DNA of 32,357 nt, from positions 1-32,357 of IMG/VR virus record IMGVR_UViG_3300017775_000003, one strand, 5' to 3'. The notes below the pieces were generated by a model that searched no databases, was not told the origin of the DNA, and saw only the letters and a list, made by a program, of their open reading frames with translations. The translations under genes were made by a program, and so were the position numbers. This document shows positions 14,269-20,191 of the stretch, piece by piece. Every line of letters starts with the position of its first letter. The stretch's first letter is position 1. The stretch is from a virus.

Positions 14269-14997
14269 ATGCCTGAAGTAATAGAGAAACCTGAAGTCGT
14301 AGTTCACGAATTGGACATATCCGCAATAAAGAATAAAGAAGAAAAGCAAACTGGAGAAATTATCCGTGCTGCTTTATCTAACCTTTCTATTGAGGATTTA
14401 GGTAACTTGTTCGATCAAAGTAGTGTCATACCTGAAGCGCAATATGTTATCAGGACATGGCACAATAATTGTGAAATGGACGAAGCTGCTCCAGAATGGA
14501 TGAAGAATCCTAACGCGGATCAGAACCTAGTCCTAGTATCTGCGCCATTGGATGCCAGACTATACAAGAAAGCTATGGCCGCTATCGACTTGGAACACCG
14601 CAAGGTAACTGAGAAGGACGGCAAGGTAGCCCAACTTGTAGTGACTGGACATACCTACGATGATAATGGAAAGAAAGTGCCAGTTAAGAAATGGAATAAA
14701 GACGGCAAGGTGCTGTTTTCTGCCCAGAATAAGACTGACATTTACAACTTCGCTATCAGAGCGGCTGCTACCCTCAATCATGAGGAACAATATGCTGACA
14801 ATGTGAAAGAGCGGATCAAGAGAGGATTCCGTACTATTGAACAGCGTGAGAACAAGAGTAAGTTCGTAACTACAATGCTGCGACCTCAGGATAAGAAGAA
14901 GAAAACAATCAGGACAACTAGCGGAAGGGAGATAGATCAGGAGACACTGAATCGTATCGAACGTCTGCACCCTGATGTGTTCGACAGTAACGAGTAA
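14269..14997 (+). CDS. Early protein of unknown function, 242 aa
   Basis: No family recognised. The protein is charged and mixed alpha/beta: acidic N terminus (MPEVIEKPEVVVHELDIS), EEKQTGEIIRAALSNLSIEDLG, a middle segment (LVLVSAPLDARLYKKAMAAI) followed by a strand-rich part, and a basic C-terminal region (RPQDKKKKTIRTTSGREID). The basic tail could bind nucleic acid. GAGAGG six bases before the ATG marks the start. It is followed by a strong terminator-like hairpin at 15038-15120, so this and the 129-aa gene may form one early transcription unit, perhaps the most strongly expressed. Confidence 0.65.
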   Translation: MPEVIEKPEVVVHELDISAIKNKEEKQTGEIIRAALSNLSIEDLGNLFDQSSVIPEAQYVIRTWHNNCEMDEAAPEWMKNPNADQNLVLVSAPLDARLYKKAMAAIDLEHRKVTEKDGKVAQLVVTGHTYDDNGKKVPVKKWNKDGKVLFSAQNKTDIYNFAIRAAATLNHEEQYADNVKERIKRGFRTIEQRENKSKFVTTMLRPQDKKKKTIRTTSGREIDQETLNRIERLHPDVFDSNE

Positions 14998-15037
14998 TCA
15001 CGGCCAACGTGCCGAATAAAACCATGTCATGATGGTT

Positions 15038-15120
15038 GGGGAGTCGGAGAAATACAGTCGATTCTGTAGCAGTATAGTATATAGGATCGGCTACCTGTAA
15101 AATTCTCTGGCTCCCCTTTT
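15038..15120 (+). terminator. Long structured terminator hairpin
   Basis: GGGGAG (15038-15043) pairs with CTCCCC (15111-15116), continuing through two G-T pairs and a C-G pair to GAGAA/TTCTC (15047-15051 / 15103-15107), then ACAG/CTGT (15054-15057 / 15095-15098) and GTAGC/GCTAC (15066-15070 / 15090-15094). TTTT follows the stem at 15117. The outer stem is 14 bp. It is preceded by a dyad AACCAT-GTCATG-ATGGTT (15020-15037). The size of the enclosed part (about 50 nt) is unusual for a simple terminator, so a stable 3' RNA or small RNA is possible. Confidence 0.65.
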
Positions 15121-15174
15121 CTGCTGCCAATCAATTTTCAAGTAAAATGAGCGACAAATTCTGTTGCCAATCAA
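15121..15174. repeat. Direct repeat CTGYTGCCAATCAA, two copies 40 bp apart
   Basis: CTGCTGCCAATCAA at 15121-15134 and CTGTTGCCAATCAA at 15161-15174 differ by one base and are spaced by 40 bp, close to four helical turns. They lie between the terminator hairpin and the 74-aa membrane-protein gene, with TAAAAT between them. A regulator binding both sites is plausible, not shown. Confidence 0.45.
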
Positions 15175-15200
15175 AAAGAAACATCAACCAAGGAATAAAG

Positions 15201-15425
15201 ATGAGTAAAATGGGAGACAAATACATAGAGCAGATGAACAGGGAGAATATGGAGCCGCCTTCATGGGAGGATGTCCAGAAAGCCAAGCGAGAGGTAAAAG
15301 AATCGTTTGAAAACAGGATCAGAAAGGAAAATAGAGGTCTGATTGCGGGAGCTTGCTTCACTATCATGATCGTAATAGGTATTGCACTCTATTGTTATGC
15401 TCTGATTCAGAAAGTAGGAGGATGA
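15201..15425 (+). CDS. Tail-anchored small membrane protein, 74 aa
   Basis: Starts MSKMGDKYIEQMNRENMEPP with AAGGA seven bases before the ATG at 15201; an upstream ATG at 15147 has no ribosome site. About 45 charged helical residues (VQKAKREVKESFENRIRKEN) precede one C-terminal membrane segment (LIAGACFTIMIVIGIALYCY) and a short tail. No enzymatic motif. It is the first gene of a three-gene cluster joined by ATGA overlaps, the other two being coiled-coil proteins, so a small membrane-linked complex is conceivable. An inner-membrane host-exclusion or lysis-timing role is only speculation. Confidence 0.65.
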   Translation: MSKMGDKYIEQMNRENMEPPSWEDVQKAKREVKESFENRIRKENRGLIAGACFTIMIVIGIALYCYALIQKVGG

Positions 15426-15667
15426 GTGAGGAGTCAATTCTAAATACAATCAAGATACTAAGACATGAGCTGGAATCCTTGAGAAAGGAACTAAGACAGT
15501 CTCAAAGATGTAGTGTCCTGATGTACCGAAAGGCTGGTGAAAGATGCGGCCAGATCGAACAGCATATAAACATGAGACACCATCAAGATGTCCTGCCACC
15601 TGACTTGATTGAAGCAGTAGATGGACAGGAGTTCTTTGAAGGATACGAACCAAGGATAACGAAATGA
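15422..15667 (+). CDS. Small coiled-coil protein, 81 aa
   Basis: ATG at 15422 overlaps the upstream stop (ATGA) with GGAGG right before it; the longer frame from 15353 lies within the upstream gene. The protein opens with MSEESILNTIKILRHELESL and a heptad-like helix to about residue 30, followed by a Cys/His-containing middle (SVLMYRKAGERCGQIEQHIN) and an acidic C terminus. No domain recognised. The start is translationally coupled to the membrane protein before it. Confidence 0.62.
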   Translation: MSEESILNTIKILRHELESLRKELRQSQRCSVLMYRKAGERCGQIEQHINMRHHQDVLPPDLIEAVDGQEFFEGYEPRITK

Positions 15668-15894
15668 GTAAAGAATTAGGCAGAGATATGGGTTTACTGA
15701 GGAGGGTGGAAGCCCTAGAGAAAACATTAGGCGACTTACAGGCTGGCAGCAGTCTATTTATGGAGGCCATGCAAAGGGAAGTTAAAGAACTGCATCGCTA
15801 TGTAGCAGAACTTCAAAGCCACAGCTTAATGCTAAAGAAAAGGATAGTGGAACTGGAGGAGGAGAAGAAAGCAGGTCGGTTTGAATTAAACTAA
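15664..15894 (+). CDS. Small coiled-coil protein, 76 aa
   Basis: Again joined by an ATGA overlap. Nearly the whole chain is heptad-patterned: LLRRVEALEKTLGDLQ, then MQREVKELHRYVAELQSHSL and LKKRIVELEEEKKAG, so a two-helix or parallel coiled coil is very likely. No membrane segment or catalytic motif. It may oligomerise with the 81-aa coiled-coil protein. It is the last plus-strand gene before a 420-nt gap containing antisense microgenes. Confidence 0.62.
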   Translation: MSKELGRDMGLLRRVEALEKTLGDLQAGSSLFMEAMQREVKELHRYVAELQSHSLMLKKRIVELEEEKKAGRFELN

Positions 15895-15907
15895 TATCAG
15901 AATGCTA

Positions 15908-15984
15908 TCTCCGACTATCTCCAGACATCTCCACAATACTCACAACAGAATAGAATAGAATAGAATAGAATAGAATAGATTATT
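15908..15984. repeat. Intergenic element copy B: three TCTCC repeats plus TAGAA pentamer array
   Basis: TCTCC at 15908, 15918 and 15928 (exactly 10 bp apart), then ACTCAC, then AGAA followed by five perfect TAGAA units (15951-15975) and TAGATTATT. Copy A is at 11151-11229. In copy B the pentamers are perfect, in copy A degenerate. The repeats, one helical turn apart, next to an AT-rich tract look like an origin or an operator array. The tandem pentamers may also vary in number by slippage. Confidence 0.65.
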
Positions 15985-16072
15985 ATATATAGCGTATGCA
16001 GTAAAGAGCATAGAACAAGATGACTACAAAGCATAGCTCCGCCAGTATTTGAAGCGCACAAGGAGGTTTCAT
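15983..16072 (-). CDS. Antisense membrane microprotein, 29 aa
   Basis: Encodes MKPPCALQILAELCFVVILF plus YALYCIRYI; nearly all of it is one hydrophobic segment with three Cys. ATG overlaps the stop of the upstream 31-aa frame (ATGA). Its final codons align in frame with the 3' end of the HExxH gene (CGC-TAT versus GGC-TAT before the stop). The ribosome site is weak. It is opposite in direction to the surrounding early genes. Confidence 0.4.
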   Translation of the reverse strand: MKPPCALQILAELCFVVILFYALYCIRYI

Positions 16073-16164
16073 TTCATCTTACAGGATATAACAACCAAGG
16101 TTCCTGCGACCACCACGTTGCAAACTGAATCTAAAAGTGCCATCAATAATCCTAGCTCATTCAT
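16069..16164 (-). CDS. Antisense membrane microprotein, 31 aa
   Basis: Encodes MNELGLLMALLDSVCNVVVA plus GTLVVISCKMK, a single hydrophobic segment with a small basic tail. TTCACA followed after 17 nt by TATATG lies just before the ATG and could be a weak minus-strand promoter, implying a nearly leaderless message. Followed by the 29-aa microgene in a coupled ATGA arrangement. Too small for certainty, but two overlapping membrane frames in a row are unlikely by chance. Confidence 0.38.
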   Translation of the reverse strand: MNELGLLMALLDSVCNVVVAGTLVVISCKMK

Positions 16165-16322
16165 ATACTATTAGACGCAGACAATGTGAATAAGATGCAA
16201 ACAATCTTACGCTCACCCTGACCCTATCGACTCCTTTACAAAAAATACAGGTAGGTTCTTCATAATTCAGGGTGAGACAATTTCAAAACAAAACAAACAA
16301 CCAACAAACGAAAGATAAAGTA
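16165..16322. promoter_or_regulatory. Intergenic region with a 10-bp inverted repeat
   Basis: CTCACCCTGA (16212-16221) and TCAGGGTGAG (16267-16276) form a perfect inverted repeat around 45 nt of T/A-rich sequence (containing TTTACA at 16235-16240). The region precedes the plus-strand gene starting at 16323 and faces the antisense microgenes, so it may be a divergent control region. A GTG inside the right arm (16272) could extend the next gene but lacks support. Confidence 0.45.
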
Positions 16323-16619
16323 ATGGGAGAAGGTAAATACATATATGTAGTAAGACGCCGATCAACCAATGGTAGAGTCCCTTGGTCAATAATGTCTATA
16401 TGCAAGACAGAAGAACTGGCCCGTGAAGTTGTCAAAAAACACAAGAACACGAACTCCGACAGGTTCTATCACTCCATCAAAGAACACTTGCTCGCTTCTG
16501 ACTTGGAGACAGCCTTTGAGAAGTGCGGTGGTAATGATGTTGTTTGGGAGAACGATGACGGCGTATATGAAAGCCCGTATCACAAGAGGAGAAAAGAAAG
16601 GAGAGAAGTGGAGGTATGA
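16323..16619 (+). CDS. Unknown early protein, 98 aa
   Basis: Starts MGEGKYIYVVRRRSTNGRVP; the N-terminal strand-loop-strand (KYIYVVRRRSTNGRVPWSIM) followed by TEELAREVVKKHKN and an acidic stretch (WENDDGVYESPYH) ends in a basic tail (KRRKERREVEV). I recognise no family. ATG at 16323 is preferred over the in-frame GTG at 16272, which lies in the inverted repeat. It is followed after 12 nt by the HNH gene. Confidence 0.58.
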   Translation: MGEGKYIYVVRRRSTNGRVPWSIMSICKTEELAREVVKKHKNTNSDRFYHSIKEHLLASDLETAFEKCGGNDVVWENDDGVYESPYHKRRKERREVEV

Positions 16620-16631
16620 AGGAGACTGGAT

Positions 16632-17315
16632 ATGCCATACAAAACTAAAGAAGAAAAGAGGCTATACGATATTGAGTACAGAAAAAAGAACCCCATAAAA
16701 CTAAAAGAGAATAAAAGAAAATACTATTACGAGCACCGAAGGGAGTGTTGCGAATACTCTAAGAAATGGGTCGCCGAAAACAAAGAACGGCATAAAATGA
16801 ACGGCCTAAAATGGAGAGAAGAACACAAAGAAGAATACAAAGAATACAAGAAACAATATAGACTAAGGAATCTAAAGAAAATCCTAAGGCGAGAGGCAAA
16901 ATATCGTAAACATCTAAAGGCAGACCCTGAACTACGAAAGAAAGAGGCTGAGTATAAAAAGAAATGGGCCAAAGAAAACAGTGCAGACTGCATACTAAGA
17001 GCCGATTGGCATAGAGCCACAAAAAGAAACGCAATTCTACCCTCTTCAGATGCTAATAAAATAAAAGAAATACTATCAGAGTGCAGGGCTAAGACTAAAA
17101 GATGTAAAAGAAAATATCACGTTGACCATATCATACCGCTTCACATTGGAGGAGCACATCACCAAGACAACCTAAGAATAATTACAGCCTTAGCAAACCT
17201 AAGAAAACAGGGCAAGTACATACCCTCTCTAGGTGGAGTATGGGCTGATAACAAACTAGCTAAGAAGAACAGGAGGAAGTATGGCGTGGGAAGCACAATG
17301 GAATCTAAAGCCTAA
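16632..17315 (+). CDS. HNH endonuclease with Lys/Tyr-rich N-terminal region, 227 aa
   Basis: The C-terminal part carries HVDHIIPLHIGGAHHQDNLR (about residues 163-182) and then ANLRK, an HNH fold with D-H pair and downstream N. The first 140 residues are repeats of charged Y-K-K-K-W and K-E-N-K-x-R elements, like the repeats in the other HNH gene at 8316-8879, although the cores differ. GGAG lies seven bases before the ATG. Its 3' end overlaps the next gene by 35 nt. Probably a free-standing homing endonuclease. Confidence 0.78.
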   Translation: MPYKTKEEKRLYDIEYRKKNPIKLKENKRKYYYEHRRECCEYSKKWVAENKERHKMNGLKWREEHKEEYKEYKKQYRLRNLKKILRREAKYRKHLKADPELRKKEAEYKKKWAKENSADCILRADWHRATKRNAILPSSDANKIKEILSECRAKTKRCKRKYHVDHIIPLHIGGAHHQDNLRIITALANLRKQGKYIPSLGGVWADNKLAKKNRRKYGVGSTMESKA

Positions 17316-17463
17316 TCAAAGAGACGCGTTCACAGAGAGAATAGCTTTCGAGAGATGGCTTGAACACATGGTAACAATGAACCAAAAGGAAAGTAATGGA
17401 GAAGAAAAACGCACACGTTGCAATGGAGAAGAACATCTGTTTAGCAACGGGGAAGGAATATGA
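17281..17463 (+). CDS. Hypothetical protein, 60 aa
   Basis: AGGAGG four bases before the ATG is one of the best ribosome sites in the window. The protein is charged and helical at the N terminus (MAWEAQWNLKPNQRDAFTER, IAFERWLEHM) with a polar, low-complexity C terminus (NGEEKRTRCNGEEHLFSNGE). It overlaps the HNH gene before it by 35 nt and the 140-aa gene after it by 68 nt, so the C-terminal half may be less constrained. No function recognised. Confidence 0.5.
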   Translation: MAWEAQWNLKPNQRDAFTERIAFERWLEHMVTMNQKESNGEEKRTRCNGEEHLFSNGEGI

Positions 17464-17818
17464 AACAGGGTCACTCCTACTAGCAACAAGATACCGAAAC
17501 GGTGAATCAGTTGTAGACTTGGAGGGAACCAATAAAAGAACTGGCTTTGACAATAACATAACAGGCAACGGCTTTTGCCCAGAAGTTCAGGAGAAACTGG
17601 ATAAAGGGTATGTTGTTCTGGTTGTTATTGATTCAGAGAAGTCAGGTATAGGCGAGAACCGATCTATAGTTCAGCCGGATGAGCCATACAGGACAGGAGA
17701 GATTATCTACATGAAGAAGGATGAGTCAGATAAGTTCTTCGATAATGAAATAAAGACAATAGCCTTCATAGACGAGGAGGTAGCTGAAGTAATAAAGGAA
17801 AGGATGCCAGATGAGTGA
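17396..17818 (+). CDS. Conserved-type phage hypothetical protein, 140 aa
   Basis: Starts with MEKKNAHVAMEKNICLATGK, with AAGGA five bases upstream. A beta-rich middle (SLLLATRYRNGESVVDLEGT) and a KGYVVLVVIDSEKSG segment, then PYRTGEIIYMKKDESDKFF, look like a compact alpha/beta phage protein of the kind that recurs in early regions, generally annotated hypothetical. No catalytic residues could be assigned. It overlaps both neighbours, a sign of operon coupling. Confidence 0.6.
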   Translation: MEKKNAHVAMEKNICLATGKEYETGSLLLATRYRNGESVVDLEGTNKRTGFDNNITGNGFCPEVQEKLDKGYVVLVVIDSEKSGIGENRSIVQPDEPYRTGEIIYMKKDESDKFFDNEIKTIAFIDEEVAEVIKERMPDE

Positions 17819-18110
17819 AACACCAGAAGAACAATGTGCATCGCTGCTTAAAACATTCAATGAGATGGCTACGAAGAAATTCATGGCCGGACAGGAGGAA
17901 CACGGAGGAGATATATCAGATAGAGACTGCCTCAAGGAAAGTATGGGTGAGGGAGTTGATCTTATATTCTACCTCTTAATAGCAGAGCAACAGAAGAAAG
18001 ATAAGGAAGCAACAGTAAGGTTCTTGGAGGGTACAATCTCACTCCTGAAGAACGAACTGGATGAGGCTAAGAAAACGTGTGACTACTATAAGGAGTTAAG
18101 CAAGAGGTAA
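17811..18110 (+). CDS. Possible MazG-like / helical phage protein, 99 aa
   Basis: KKFMAGQEEHGGDISDRDCL followed by MGEGVDLIFYLLIAEQQ recalls small phage proteins with a MazG-like all-alpha pyrophosphohydrolase fold (KxxxGQxEHGGD...E..DLxxYL), where the acidic residues would bind metal and nucleotide. The C-terminal third is a charged coiled coil (FLEGTISLLKNELDEAKKTC). The usual paired ExxE motifs of MazG are not complete, so catalytic activity is uncertain. AAGGA six bases before the ATG; overlaps the previous gene by 8 nt. Confidence 0.55.
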   Translation: MSETPEEQCASLLKTFNEMATKKFMAGQEEHGGDISDRDCLKESMGEGVDLIFYLLIAEQQKKDKEATVRFLEGTISLLKNELDEAKKTCDYYKELSKR

Positions 18111-18113
18111 TTA

Positions 18114-18200
18114 CAGGTAGCTAATTAGGCTACTGCAACACCGCTCATTGCTGGCTGTCAGTTTCAGGGCTGGCGGTGGGCGGTATGCAGTTGCTTGACC
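18114..18200 (+). promoter_or_regulatory. Structured leader before the DUF932-like gene
   Basis: The 118-nt gap upstream of the 362-aa gene is GC-rich and foldable: GTAGC-TAATTAG-GCTAC hairpin (18117-18133); GCAACACCGC (18135-18144) pairs with GCGGT (18180-18184) and GTTGC (18190-18194), or CACCGC pairs instead with GCGGTG (18173-18178). The two pairings compete. CTTGA-CCAGTAA-TCAAG forms a third hairpin at 18194-18210. No T-run follows. It may be a regulatory leader, a processing site, or a weak terminator. Confidence 0.45.
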
Positions 18201-18228
18201 AGTAATCAAGTGACTCGGAAAGAAACCT

Positions 18229-19317
18229 ATGAAAGAAATAGAAGATAGGGATGTTGCTGCTCATGAGATAAGAGTAGAGAAAGACGACATCCAAAACGCA
18301 AGGACAGGAGAGAAGATAGAAGGATTCATCGGACTATACAGGAAGGACACTAACGGTATCGTTGGCGTTCACTCTGACAAGTACGGCTTCATATCTTACC
18401 AAGACATACATGATTGTATTGCTACGGAAATAGCCATCATGGCTGGGCCTACAATCGAACCAGAGTACACATCATACGCTCTACCATTCAAGCGCACAGG
18501 CGAGATGGGCGGTAGGATTTCTATGAAATGGTCTGTCCCTTCACTGAGTATGGAATGTATCAAGACAGGAGACGTGCTAAATTACACCTATGAGTGTTCA
18601 CCTAGTCACGATGGCTCCGCTGGTGTTCCGTCCAGAACTGGGGCTGACAGGGTAGCGTGCATGAACGGTATGGTTCTGAATGAAACACTGATGACCACAA
18701 CCTTCAAGCACTCAAAGCACGTTGATTATAAACAGATCATTAAGAACGTGAAGGGCTCTGTTGTGGAGTTCGAGAAGGGTGTTAAGAAGTACGGCCAGAT
18801 GTTCGATGAAGAACTGAACACACGCATAAGCTGGGCCGAAGGTCATAACGCAATAAAGAACATATTCCATGAGAAGGCTGACAGGGAGGCGATCCAAATG
18901 CTATGGCAGCGTCCAAGCTACTGGAACAATATCCCAGCCGACAGAAAGCCAAGCTCTAACGAAGGATGGCATGACCTTAGCCAGTTCAGGGATCAGCACA
19001 ACGTTGAGGTCAGGCATGGAGGAGAGACTGAGCTATGGAAGATGCCAGCATCGACTGACAGGACACAGACAGTGTTCATCGGTGACTTGCTTAACTGCAT
19101 CACTGACCACCTGACACATGGGCAAGACAGCCGACTGTACGCTGCACAACGCAGCCAGAAGGCGTTCAAGCAGCTACTAGACTTCACAAGCAACGAGAGA
19201 AGCTCCAACGCATCGATGAAGTTAGTAAGCTCACCGCCTAAGCGTCCTAGAAACGCGACACCACAACGTAGAGAGCAAGGTTCCTTAGAGATATTGGCAC
19301 ACAACCCGATTGACTAA
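18229..19317 (+). CDS. DUF932-like phage/plasmid protein, 362 aa
   Basis: The region GLYRKDTNGIVGVHSDKYGF with SYQDIHDCIATEIA is the characteristic core of DUF932 (phage/plasmid-like) proteins, which are often produced early and of unclear function. A later stretch (SMKWSVPSLSMECIKTGDVL, YECSPSHDGSAGVPSRTGADRVACMNG) gives the beta-rich centre with several cysteines; the C-terminal end is basic and Pro-rich (SSPPKRPRNATPQRREQG) and may contact nucleic acid. GGAAAG precedes the ATG. It has its own structured leader and is followed by a 13-bp hairpin, so it seems to be a separately controlled unit. Confidence 0.72.
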   Translation: MKEIEDRDVAAHEIRVEKDDIQNARTGEKIEGFIGLYRKDTNGIVGVHSDKYGFISYQDIHDCIATEIAIMAGPTIEPEYTSYALPFKRTGEMGGRISMKWSVPSLSMECIKTGDVLNYTYECSPSHDGSAGVPSRTGADRVACMNGMVLNETLMTTTFKHSKHVDYKQIIKNVKGSVVEFEKGVKKYGQMFDEELNTRISWAEGHNAIKNIFHEKADREAIQMLWQRPSYWNNIPADRKPSSNEGWHDLSQFRDQHNVEVRHGGETELWKMPASTDRTQTVFIGDLLNCITDHLTHGQDSRLYAAQRSQKAFKQLLDFTSNERSSNASMKLVSSPPKRPRNATPQRREQGSLEILAHNPID

Positions 19318-19324
19318 AGGAGAA

Positions 19325-19368
19325 GAGGAGGGTAGGGGGCTGTAGATGCCAATTTCCCTACCCTCCTC
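19325..19368 (+). terminator. 13-bp perfect hairpin after the DUF932-like gene
   Basis: GAGGAGGGTAGGG (19325-19337) pairs exactly with CCCTACCCTCCTC (19356-19368) around an 18-nt loop with a further GGC/GCC pair. No T-run follows; AGGAGGTGA (a full anti-16S match) comes directly after the stem. It may be a 3' stabilising hairpin or a Rho-linked stop. The AGGAGGTGA is not spaced before any start codon, and AGGAGG can also pair with the CCTCCT of the stem. Confidence 0.6.
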
Positions 19369-19426
19369 AGGAGGTGACAAGCGAGGAGTCGCCTTAATCT
19401 ATAACGACTAGAGAAAGGATAATCAA

Positions 19427-19711
19427 ATGGAAGTTATTAAGCAAACTTCTTGGGTACTTCCCCTTATGATAGAGGCAACAGCCGTTGAGTTAAAAGACAA
19501 CAGGGTTGATGACCTTATACAGTTCGGGGTAATTACCAGTGCAGGACATCCGGTTGGGCCTCGTCTATTGAAGGGTGAGGATAGTCCTAACATACAGGAT
19601 TGGGGGCCGTTTTGTGAGTTCGAGCCAGCGGAAAAGCTGAAGAACAGACTCACGGCTCACATAGAGAAAACAGAAAAGCGTAAAGAAAAGAGAACAAGGA
19701 GGAAGAAATGA
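19427..19711 (+). CDS. Unknown early protein, 94 aa
   Basis: Starts MEVIKQTSWVLPLMIEATAV, then GVITSAGHPVGPRLLKGED and WGPFCEFEPAEKLKNRLTAH; a highly basic tail (EKRKEKRTRRKK) ends it. The tail may bind DNA or RNA. AAGGA lies seven bases before the ATG. Its stop overlaps the start of the lysozyme-like gene (ATGA), so the two are translated together. No family recognised. Confidence 0.58.
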   Translation: MEVIKQTSWVLPLMIEATAVELKDNRVDDLIQFGVITSAGHPVGPRLLKGEDSPNIQDWGPFCEFEPAEKLKNRLTAHIEKTEKRKEKRTRRKK

Positions 19712-20187
19712 AGAAACTATTACTGTTAATGCTTACGCAAATGTGGGCATCGGCACAACTACACCACGGCAACATATCATGGGAACTTGTCGAGGCCATA
19801 CGTCAGGTTGAAAGCGGTGGCCGGAACGTAGCTGGAGATCACGGTCTTGCGAGAGGGCAATGGCAGTTCCATCGTGAGGCTTGGAAGGATATCAACCTGT
19901 TCAGGGCAAAGAGAAAGCTGCTAACATATTCCTATGACTTTTCGTGGAAGGAGAAGGTGTCTAGGATATACGCTTATGACTACCTACATATCCAGAGAAG
20001 CAGGTTCCTCAAGACACAGAAGATGGAGCCCACCACTACTGAGCTATGGTATATGTGGAGCTTGGGATACGACAGGTACGTTGTACAATGCAAGGCAGAC
20101 ATAGAGAACCTTACAGTACCGGAGAGGGTGAGGGCATGGAAGAAGTCTATACTAATAAACAACCTAATCAGAAAACAAATGGAGTAA
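19708..20187 (+). CDS. Secreted lysozyme / transglycosylase-like protein, 159 aa
   Basis: Starts with a Sec-type signal peptide (MKKLLLLMLTQMWASA); the following domain has the catalytic environment of lysozyme-like transglycosylases: WELVEAIRQVESGGRN (Glu35 the likely acid), GDHGLARGQWQFHREAW, and helical segments with YDYLHIQRSRFL and SLGYDRYV. It could be the phage endolysin, exported by Sec and acting on peptidoglycan, or a local wall-degrading enzyme. No classical T4 motif is present. Excellent ribosome site AAGGAGG. Odd location for an endolysin: plus-strand early block, far from the holin candidates on the other strand. Confidence 0.72.
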   Translation: MKKLLLLMLTQMWASAQLHHGNISWELVEAIRQVESGGRNVAGDHGLARGQWQFHREAWKDINLFRAKRKLLTYSYDFSWKEKVSRIYAYDYLHIQRSRFLKTQKMEPTTTELWYMWSLGYDRYVVQCKADIENLTVPERVRAWKKSILINNLIRKQME

Positions 20188-20191
20188 ATCA

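Noticed and set aside
15038-15120. tRNA-like cloverleaf
   Set aside because: The folding is a single long hairpin with no T-loop or anticodon arm and no CCA-type acceptor.
15147-15200. Earlier start of the 74-aa membrane protein
   Set aside because: No ribosome site, while AAGGA precedes the ATG at 15201.
15951-15980. CRISPR-like array
   Set aside because: Tandem pentamers without spacers; not a repeat-spacer structure.
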